Below are positions 8,352-14,912 of a DNA stretch of 64,000 nucleotides, piece by piece. Positions within the stretch are counted from its first letter, which is position 1, and every line of letters begins with the position of its first letter. Under the pieces are notes generated by a model. That model searched no databases. It worked only from the letters and a program-made list of their open reading frames with translations, and was not told the DNA's origin. The DNA comes from Marinomonas balearica (GTDB taxonomy: Bacteria; Pseudomonadota; Gammaproteobacteria; Pseudomonadales; Marinomonadaceae): positions 359,815 to 423,814 of the forward strand of contig NZ_SNXC01000009.1 of NCBI RefSeq assembly GCF_004362145.1. The letters are read 5' to 3'. The position numbers were made by a program, and so were the translations under genes.

Positions 8352-8999
8352 TTATTCTAATTCTTCATTTTCGATAATGTCGTGCAGCGTTTTAAATAAC
8401 GAGTCTGCAGTGTGTGCACCTTGGATCATAAACTTGTCATTTATCACATAGGTGGGGACAGAGTGTATATCTATTGTGCTTAAATGTTTCAATTTTTTCT
8501 CTGTAAGTACTTGGTCTTCAAGGCAGAACAAATTTTCTATTTCAGACTTCTCCATACCTGCATCTTCAGCAATTTTTATAAGGACAGATTTGTCACCAAG
8601 GTTTTTTCCATGGGTAAAATAGGCCTCGAATAATGCGAGAGCAATTGGCGTTCCGAGAACACTTGATTTGGCTCTTGTCATAAGCTGATGAGCTAGAAAT
8701 GTATTGGGGACAATGTCTTCTTCAGAGAAATTGAATTCCAAGCCTTCTTGTATACCAATTTGTTGCAGTGCATGGCTTACTTCATTAAGTTTTTCTTGGC
8801 TGCCAAATTTTCTACTTAGATAGGCGTCACGCTCGACCCCTTCGGCAGGTATTTCAGGGTGCAGCTCAAATGGTTGCCACCGCAGATCGAACTTATAGTC
8901 ATCACCTAGTTGCTCGATGGCCTGACTTAATCGTGTGTATCCTAAATAGCACCATGGGCATACATAGTCCGCAATGATATCGATGCGTATATCCGCCAT
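8352..8999 (-). CDS. DsbA-family oxidoreductase, FrnE-like
   Basis: A 215-residue thioredoxin-fold protein of the FrnE/polyketide-type DsbA branch. The redox motif is CPWC (Cys14-Cys17), directly after the first strand, and there is no signal peptide, so it is cytoplasmic. The cis-proline segment reads SVPTYVIN near residue 184, followed by the QGAH element common in this branch. Members act as disulfide oxidoreductases or isomerases, often tied to oxidative stress; the substrate is unknown. GGAGAGAAG precedes the ATG. Its transcript probably ends at the hairpin immediately downstream. Confidence 0.85.
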   Translation of the reverse strand: MADIRIDIIADYVCPWCYLGYTRLSQAIEQLGDDYKFDLRWQPFELHPEIPAEGVERDAYLSRKFGSQEKLNEVSHALQQIGIQEGLEFNFSEEDIVPNTFLAHQLMTRAKSSVLGTPIALALFEAYFTHGKNLGDKSVLIKIAEDAGMEKSEIENLFCLEDQVLTEKKLKHLSTIDIHSVPTYVINDKFMIQGAHTADSLFKTLHDIIENEELE

Positions 9000-9074
9000 C
9001 TTCTCTCCAATAAATGTATTATGTCGATTGATTGTTTTAGTTTGTTTAATAAAGTCTCAGGTTGACTCTTAACC

Positions 9075-9758
9075 TTATGAGGATCGGTTAACGCCAAAAG
9101 CGATGCACTGGCTTATTTGGCTGTAGGGTAAATTTGATTCCTCATGCCAGAAGTTAAATGCATCTTGTGCGGCAGCTAAAGCGGATTTCGTTTCTCTTCC
9201 CGTCTCTATAATACCATTAAGACGCAGATAGCCTTCTACATCTTTAGTGAGTAAAAAGGAGTCTTTCCCTAGGCTTCTGAGGGTGTAAGGTCCTGTATTT
9301 CCGCCGAGTCGGCTGCCGCTTTTTTTTAGTATCTGCCAGAGATCCGTTATCTTGTGGCTAGGCCAATCACTAACAAAGTTAGAAAAACTCCCATGTTCTT
9401 CAGCAATATCATGAATCATCGCTGCATTTTCCCTAATGGTAAGAACTTTTCCTAGGTGCCTGATTATTCGTTTATCCTTTGCTTTTTCTTCCCACATTTC
9501 ATCGTGAATTAGTAGCATTTTCTCGATATTAAAGTGGAAAAAGACTTCTTCAAAGTTTGGCCATTTGTTGTGCACCACTTTCCAACTGATGCCGGATTGA
9601 AACACTTTTTGTGAGAAAGCCGATAACCATCGGTCGTCGGAAATTCGCTTGAGTTCCTCTGCGTTAAGTGGGTGAAATAGATGTTGCTTTAACTCTGCTT
9701 CGCTAGAAAATCTCGCTACGGCGCGTTCGTAGATGTCGCTAAACGATTCGTAATTCAT
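9075..9758 (-). CDS. DNA-3-methyladenine glycosylase I-like protein (Tag family)
   Basis: A 227-residue protein of the Tag/COG2818 methyladenine glycosylase family, base-excision repair enzymes for alkylated adenine. The diagnostic stretch VFQSGISWKVVHNKWPNFEE is present, as are the later helices. The ATG at 9758 follows CAGGAG at good spacing and is preferred to an upstream start at 9803 that adds 15 unsupported residues. It is longer than E. coli Tag (~187 aa), belonging to the extended subgroup whose activity is less studied. Divergent from pdxJ. Confidence 0.8.
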   Translation of the reverse strand: MNYESFSDIYERAVARFSSEAELKQHLFHPLNAEELKRISDDRWLSAFSQKVFQSGISWKVVHNKWPNFEEVFFHFNIEKMLLIHDEMWEEKAKDKRIIRHLGKVLTIRENAAMIHDIAEEHGSFSNFVSDWPSHKITDLWQILKKSGSRLGGNTGPYTLRSLGKDSFLLTKDVEGYLRLNGIIETGRETKSALAAAQDAFNFWHEESNLPYSQISQCIAFGVNRSS

Positions 9759-9944
9759 TCTGGCTCCTGAAGGGTTAATGTCATGTTTGGCATATATTAA
9801 CATTTTCGAAGGAGAGGCCGCGAATAAGTTCTGTTTGCTCTTGCGATTAGATCTCGTCGCTTATGAGTGTATTTTGGGTGTGCCTACCTCCGCCTTTAAC
9901 ATATAATTGGTTCTCATACCTGTTAGTGCGGAACGAGAGAATAT

Positions 9945-10670
9945 ATGACTCATTTGAGTGTGAATCTGAATAAAATTGGCCTATTACGCAACTCTCGCGG
10001 TAGGGATTACCCAAATATGGTCAGTATAGCGCGTAAAACTTTGGATCTAGGGGCATTTGGGATTACGATTCATCCACGCCCAGATCAGCGTCATGCAACC
10101 TACAAAGACGCACACGACCTAAAAAACCTATTAAAAGCTTATCCTGATAAGGAATTAAACATTGAAGGCTTTCCGGATAAAGCGTTTTTAGACGTTGTAT
10201 TAGAAACGGTTCCTCATCAGTGCACACTTGTCCCAGATGATCCTAATCAGTTGACGTCGGACCATGGTTGGAATGTAGCCCGTGATCAAGATGCTCTTCG
10301 TCCTGTCATAGGTCAACTTAAAGCGAAAGGTATTCGCGTTGTACTGTTTATGGATCCTATTGCAGAGAACATGAAACTCGCTAAAGAAATTGGGGCGGAT
10401 CGAGTTGAGCTTTATACCGAAGAATACGCGAGCGGTTATCATTCCGATGCAAAAGATGAAATTCTACAGAGCTATCAAGAAGCGGCACAAGCAGCGTTGG
10501 ATGTAGGGTTAGGTGTAAATGCAGGGCACGACTTAGATTTAACAAACATCGCCGAGTTATGTGATGGTGGACGCATCACTGAAGTGTCTATTGGACATGC
10601 TTTAACTGTTGAGTCGTTGGACTTTGGCTGGGATAACGTAGTCAAAATGTACTTAGAAAAATTAAACTAA
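9945..10670 (+). CDS. pdxJ: Pyridoxine 5'-phosphate synthase, atypical subclass
   Basis: A 241-residue TIM-barrel enzyme that condenses deoxyxylulose 5-phosphate with 3-amino-2-oxopropyl phosphate to form pyridoxine phosphate. Active-site elements are kept: HPRPDQRH (His, Arg, His), the Glu in LNIEG, and the late VNAGHDL histidine. The N-terminus reads SVNLNKIGLLRNSRG rather than the VNIDHxATLR of enterobacterial PdxJ. This NLNK/NINK form and the HPRPD loop recall Bacteroidota-type sequences. The gene stands alone with a DTW gene after 10 bp, not in the usual recO-pdxJ-acpS cluster, so a second canonical pdxJ may exist elsewhere. Confidence 0.88.
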   Translation: MTHLSVNLNKIGLLRNSRGRDYPNMVSIARKTLDLGAFGITIHPRPDQRHATYKDAHDLKNLLKAYPDKELNIEGFPDKAFLDVVLETVPHQCTLVPDDPNQLTSDHGWNVARDQDALRPVIGQLKAKGIRVVLFMDPIAENMKLAKEIGADRVELYTEEYASGYHSDAKDEILQSYQEAAQAALDVGLGVNAGHDLDLTNIAELCDGGRITEVSIGHALTVESLDFGWDNVVKMYLEKLN

Positions 10671-10680
10671 CGGGTCAGCA

Positions 10681-11268
10681 ATGCAGCGATCACAATGCGG
10701 TCAATGTGGCTTTGTTGAGCGTCAGTGCGTATGTCGGTTTATACAGCAAGCGCGAGTGCCTCAACGAGTGGTTATTATTCAGGACATTAAAGAGTCGAAG
10801 CATGCTAAGAATACCGTCGGTTTATTGCAACTGGCGGTTCCTCAAACTGAGGTGGTTGGTATTCATGTAGACGATGATGTGTCGCAATGCTTCGATGGTT
10901 TAACCGCGCAAAATACCGCATTGATTTATCCCTCAGCGTGCGCTGAAATGATAGAGCCTCTTGAAAATTCAGATAAATTCCAGATTGATAATTTGGTGTT
11001 GATCGATGCAACTTGGCGTCGAGCAAAGCGAATTTGGCTTTCGAACCCTAGCTTGCAACGGTTACCTGCTTTTACGTTTCGTGAGGCGCCCAAAAGCGTG
11101 TATGGCGTTCGTAAAGCGCCATCAATTGAAAGCTTGTCAACGTTTGAGGCGAGCATCTATGCTTTAGAGCAGCTTAATGGTATCAACTTGAGACATATTG
11201 TTGGTTTTATGGAGGCTTCATTGGCGTGGCAATGGCGAGATCAGCCCGCGGAGCATAAACGTGGCTAA
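10681..11268 (+). CDS. DTW-domain protein, tRNA-uridine aminocarboxypropyltransferase-like
   Basis: A 195-residue member of the DTW family, which includes TapT, the enzyme forming acp3U in tRNA from S-adenosylmethionine. The N-terminus has a zinc-type cysteine cluster (CGQCGFVERQCVC), and the signature motif appears as DATWRRAK. The later YGVRKAP and STFEA segments also match the family. It starts 10 bp after pdxJ and is likely co-transcribed. No function beyond tRNA modification is evident. Confidence 0.85.
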   Translation: MQRSQCGQCGFVERQCVCRFIQQARVPQRVVIIQDIKESKHAKNTVGLLQLAVPQTEVVGIHVDDDVSQCFDGLTAQNTALIYPSACAEMIEPLENSDKFQIDNLVLIDATWRRAKRIWLSNPSLQRLPAFTFREAPKSVYGVRKAPSIESLSTFEASIYALEQLNGINLRHIVGFMEASLAWQWRDQPAEHKRG

Positions 11269-11343
11269 TTTTTGATGAATTTCGTTGTCAAAGTTGGGTT
11301 CTGAGGTTACGTTAAAAAAACGTGTAACAAAGGTATTAGTTAG

Positions 11344-11622
11344 ATGGTAGATAAAACTGAAATTGAAGCCGCTGCATTTCGACGTCTTTTAGAACATCTT
11401 GACAGCCGTAAAGACGTTCAAAATATTGAGTTAATGAATTTGGCAGGGTTCTGCCGAAACTGTTTAAGCAAATGGTATTCATCCGCTGCGGCGGATTTAG
11501 GTGTGGAAATTGACTATGAAAGCGCTCGTGAACGAATATATGGTGAGCCGTATTCACAGTGGAAAGAAAAGTATCAAGCGAAAGCTACTCAAGAGCAGCT
11601 TGACGCGTTCAATAAAAAGTAG
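11344..11622 (+). CDS. DUF1244 family protein
   Basis: A 92-residue conserved small protein with the family core MNLAGFCRNCLSKWY, including two cysteines spaced CxxC-like (CRNC). AAAGG precedes the ATG. No enzymatic role is known to me. It lies between a tRNA-modification gene and lapG. Confidence 0.85.
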   Translation: MVDKTEIEAAAFRRLLEHLDSRKDVQNIELMNLAGFCRNCLSKWYSSAAADLGVEIDYESARERIYGEPYSQWKEKYQAKATQEQLDAFNKK

Positions 11623-11679
11623 AGCAAAAAGATGGGCCATTTAAAACAGCCTATTTATTTTAACGATGGGAAGAGATTT

Positions 11680-12330
11680 ATGAAATCTTTCCGCTTCGTT
11701 CTGTTTGTATGTTTTCTACTTGCGCCTAGTTACTTGCTCTACGCGCAAATATCAGATACCTATCGCGCTCTCGCCGCCAAAATTGGGGCTGAATATGGAG
11801 GACGCGCTGAAAAGCGAATTTTGGCTTGGCGTCAGGTTATAGACGAAAACCGTAACGCCAAAATTGTCGACAAACTCAATGCCATTAACAATTTCTTTAA
11901 TCTTATGGATTTTGTGGATGACATTAATCACTGGGGAAAAAAGGATTATTGGGCTACGCCAGTCGAGTTCCTTGCTACCCGTGGTGGCGATTGTGAGGAT
12001 TTCACAATTGCCAAATACTTTGCACTACGAGAGCTGGGCGTGCCAGATGAAAAGCTGCGCCTAGTGTATGTAAAAGCACTTAAATTAAATCAGCATCATA
12101 TGGTGTTGGCCTATTATCATAAACCCACCTCTGTCCCCGTCATTCTGGATAACCTAGACAAAGTGTTAAAGCCTGCATCGAAGCGACGAGACTTGTTACC
12201 GATATATTCGTTTAACGCAGAAAATCTTTGGTTATCAAAAGAAAAGGGGAGAGGTGTGTTGGTAGGTGGTTCTTCAAGACTTAGCTTGTGGACTGATTTA
12301 AATAACCGACTTACGGAATTTGAAAAGTAG
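11680..12330 (+). CDS. lapG: Periplasmic transglutaminase-like cysteine protease LapG
   Basis: LapG cleaves the N-terminal region of the large adhesin LapA, releasing cells from a biofilm; it is held inactive by LapD when c-di-GMP is high. Starting at the ATG at 11680, which directly opens a hydrophobic signal peptide (residues ~1-22), the protein has 216 residues. The catalytic triad is visible as Cys105 (GGDCEDF), His140 (QHHMVL) and Asp157 (VILDN); Asp104 and Glu106 beside the Cys match the calcium site. The start at 11632 would bury the signal sequence and is less likely. lapD follows 9 bp downstream. Confidence 0.93.
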   Translation: MKSFRFVLFVCFLLAPSYLLYAQISDTYRALAAKIGAEYGGRAEKRILAWRQVIDENRNAKIVDKLNAINNFFNLMDFVDDINHWGKKDYWATPVEFLATRGGDCEDFTIAKYFALRELGVPDEKLRLVYVKALKLNQHHMVLAYYHKPTSVPVILDNLDKVLKPASKRRDLLPIYSFNAENLWLSKEKGRGVLVGGSSRLSLWTDLNNRLTEFEK

Positions 12331-12339
12331 GAGACCCCG

Positions 12340-14298
12340 ATGACACTTTTTCGGCAACTTATGTTGACCATATTTATACTCTTGTCGTTTGTCTTAATGG
12401 TGGTTATGGCCATCAATTTTAAGACAACAAAAGACTATTTGGTTGAACAGTTACGATCGACGACACAAGATACTGCTACATCATTAAGTATGCAGGTGTC
12501 TGACTTTATGGCGCTAGAAGATTATACGTCTGTTGAGAGTTCTCTGAATGCGGTATTCGATAGCGGCTATTTTGCTCAGGTTCGAGTGCATGTATACGAT
12601 ACGGATTCTGACATTCTCCGTGCTAATCAAACCGTTATTCAAGGTGTTCCAAGTTGGTTTATTGAAGCCATTGATTTCGAGGTTCCGACAGCTAAAGCCG
12701 TTGTATCTAATGGCTGGAACGAACTGGGTCAAATTTATGTGACAGGAAGCGCCGGATACGGGTACTTTCAGCTTTGGAATGCGACACGCGGGTTATTGCT
12801 TTCTTTTTTAGTTATCGGGCTAATTACCATCGCAGTGGGCTGGGTCATGATTCGATGGTTGTTTAAGCCTTTGGCTGAAGTAGAAAAACAAGCGGAAGCG
12901 ATACAACAACGTAAATTTGTACGAATGGAAAAGCTTCCGAAAACGCGCGAGCTAAAATCGGTAGTACAGTCAATGAATCGCATGGCTGAAAAGTTAGAGA
13001 AAGAATTTGAATCTGAAGCTGAAACCGCACAATGGTTGCAGGCGAAGGCGTTTAAAGACCCCGTTAGTGGTCTAGGAAATCGAAACTTTTTTGACAGCCA
13101 AATAAAAGCGCACTTTTCTGATGCCGATCGAGTTGTCGACGGTTTGTTATTGATTAGTTTAACTGACTTGGGGCGTTTAAATAATGAACGGGGCTACGAG
13201 GCGACAGATTTATTCATTCGTTCATCTGCAGATATTATCCAAAGTCAGGTTAGTCTCTCCTCTGCCAATGCAGTTTTGGCTCGATTAGGCGGTGCAGACT
13301 TTATTGTGCTGCTGCCCAATATTGACTTGGATCGTCTTAAGCATTTTGTCGATGAGACGATTGGCGCACTGCATGAATTAGCCAGTTCTCGAATCAGTTA
13401 TTCTGAAGCGGTGGCGAATATTGGTGCAGTGCTAATTGATCAGGCAGATGATCGCTCTGCTGCGATGGCGCAGGTTGATGCGGCGCTTCGAGCGGCTAAA
13501 ACGGCGGGAGCAAATCAGGTTCGCGTATTTGACAGTGAAGCGGGTGATGATCTAGCCATCGGCCGAATGGCTTGGCGAGATATGCTCGAAACGGCCATTA
13601 AAACGAGTTCGTTTACCCTGCGCAAGCAAAAAGTGTCGGAACTAGAGAGTTTAGATAACGTATTCCACGAGGAAATTTTTGCGAGCCTTGAGCACGAAGG
13701 AAAACAATATCACGCTGGTTACTTTATCGGGCTGGCAGAGCAGTTCGATTTGGGCGACCAAGTGGATCAGGTGATTATTCAGCGTGTGCTAACGTATTTA
13801 GAAACTGAGCCAACCAGTGCGCCTCTTGCCGTGAACTTGTCTGCATCGGCTTATGCAAAACCTTCTTTTGTTGCATGGTTGGATGTGTTGCTCGAGGGCC
13901 TATCGCACGATATTAAGTCTAAGTTGGCCTTTGAAATATCAGAGCAAAGTGTGTTGTCGACGGAAGATCATTCGTTCCTACTTGTGCAAACATTGAAGCG
14001 GCATCAAGTGGTCTTTGGGATAGATAATGTTGGGAAGCAGTTTTCTGCCTTTCAGTATTTGCAAACCCTCATGCCTGATTATGTAAAAGTCGATCCTTCA
14101 TATACCAAGATGGCGGTTGGTGAAGATGCTGAATCGTTCTTCATGCATACATTGTGTAAGATGTTTGGCAGCCTGAATATTCAGGTGATTGCGACAGGTG
14201 TCGAGACAACGAGTCAAATAGATCAGCTGAAGCGGTTTGATATTGTGAGTGTCCAAGGGTACGCAATTGGAAGACCGCAAGAAATGGTGATTCAGTAA
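12340..14298 (+). CDS. lapD: c-di-GMP receptor LapD with degenerate GGDEF and EAL domains
   Basis: A 652-residue inner-membrane receptor that binds c-di-GMP on its cytoplasmic EAL-like domain and then sequesters LapG in the periplasm. Order: TM1 ~7-26, periplasmic PAS-like domain to ~147 including GWNELGQI, TM2 ~148-170, HAMP ~170-220, GGDEF-like ~240-395, EAL-like ~405-645. The GGDEF signature is GGADF and the EAL position reads EIF, so both enzymatic activities should be lost, as in known LapD. GGAG lies upstream of the ATG. The pairing with lapG is classical. Confidence 0.93.
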   Translation: MTLFRQLMLTIFILLSFVLMVVMAINFKTTKDYLVEQLRSTTQDTATSLSMQVSDFMALEDYTSVESSLNAVFDSGYFAQVRVHVYDTDSDILRANQTVIQGVPSWFIEAIDFEVPTAKAVVSNGWNELGQIYVTGSAGYGYFQLWNATRGLLLSFLVIGLITIAVGWVMIRWLFKPLAEVEKQAEAIQQRKFVRMEKLPKTRELKSVVQSMNRMAEKLEKEFESEAETAQWLQAKAFKDPVSGLGNRNFFDSQIKAHFSDADRVVDGLLLISLTDLGRLNNERGYEATDLFIRSSADIIQSQVSLSSANAVLARLGGADFIVLLPNIDLDRLKHFVDETIGALHELASSRISYSEAVANIGAVLIDQADDRSAAMAQVDAALRAAKTAGANQVRVFDSEAGDDLAIGRMAWRDMLETAIKTSSFTLRKQKVSELESLDNVFHEEIFASLEHEGKQYHAGYFIGLAEQFDLGDQVDQVIIQRVLTYLETEPTSAPLAVNLSASAYAKPSFVAWLDVLLEGLSHDIKSKLAFEISEQSVLSTEDHSFLLVQTLKRHQVVFGIDNVGKQFSAFQYLQTLMPDYVKVDPSYTKMAVGEDAESFFMHTLCKMFGSLNIQVIATGVETTSQIDQLKRFDIVSVQGYAIGRPQEMVIQ

Positions 14299-14311
14299 AG
14301 TTCGGAAATGA

Positions 14312-14346
14312 TGCAAGTGAGTCTGTAAGTTATTGACTCACTTGCA
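14312..14346. repeat. Perfect 12-bp inverted repeat between convergent genes
   Basis: TGCAAGTGAGTC (14312-14323) and GACTCACTTGCA (14335-14346) form a perfect hairpin with an 11-nt loop, downstream of lapD and of the convergent small gene. A runs rather than T runs follow on the plus strand, so it is not a standard intrinsic terminator in either direction. Confidence 0.6.
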
Positions 14347-14400
14347 AAAAACACAAAAAAATACAAATAAATTTACAAAAAATTACTAGAAAAGCAGTTG

Positions 14401-14763
14401 CTAAATTAACGAATCATTTCCTTCTGGAGGCAATTCTTCGCTGATTAAAATTGCGTCATTTGAGCCGTTATGAACACCACGAACCCACTTCCTACTTAAC
14501 AGTTTCTTCTGCGCTGCCATGGGTAACTCAGTAAATTGAATTAATCTTTTTTCAGCCAATAAGTCGATTAAATCCTCTAAAACACGCATCATGTCTTGGT
14601 CTGAGGTCGTTAGAAGCTCTTGAGTGTCACTATTGTCGAGCTTGGATTCAACAATGCCAGCAACAACAGGATCATCAGGAGCGACGAGCTTAGTGTATTC
14701 TTCGTTTTGCTGTGTTGCTACGTCTACAATTTCGCCCGCTTCATTTAGCTTGGCATATAACAT
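14401..14763 (-). CDS. Conserved small protein often labelled tryptophan synthase beta-like; function unknown
   Basis: A 120-residue soluble acidic protein. The centre (SDQDMMRVLEDLIDLLAEK, then FTELPMAAQKKLLSRK) resembles small proteins of Pseudomonas relatives that carry the label tryptophan synthase subunit beta-like. It shows none of the PLP-binding features of TrpB and is a third of its length, so that name should not be trusted. It lies inside the Lap locus between lapD (convergent) and lapB (divergent). A link to adhesin export or biofilm control is possible but only by position. Confidence 0.7.
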   Translation of the reverse strand: MLYAKLNEAGEIVDVATQQNEEYTKLVAPDDPVVAGIVESKLDNSDTQELLTTSDQDMMRVLEDLIDLLAEKRLIQFTELPMAAQKKLLSRKWVRGVHNGSNDAILISEELPPEGNDSLI

Positions 14764-14912
14764 ATTTTGCTTCCTTTTTTAGCGTTCGACTCATTAGTTA
14801 CCATGCTTCCCATAATAAGAAATAACCTCTATTCTAGTCTAGTATATACGAATTCAAGATTTGTGAGTGTCACGTTCCAAATCTGCTGGCAGTAAAGGAG
14901 CAATTGGTTAAC

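Noticed and set aside
12340..14298. Active diguanylate cyclase/phosphodiesterase
   Set aside because: GGADF and EIF replace GGDEF and EAL; the pairing with lapG identifies LapD, a receptor.
14401..14763. Tryptophan synthase beta subunit
   Set aside because: 120 residues, no PLP lysine motif and no TrpB core; the name seems inherited by mislabelling.
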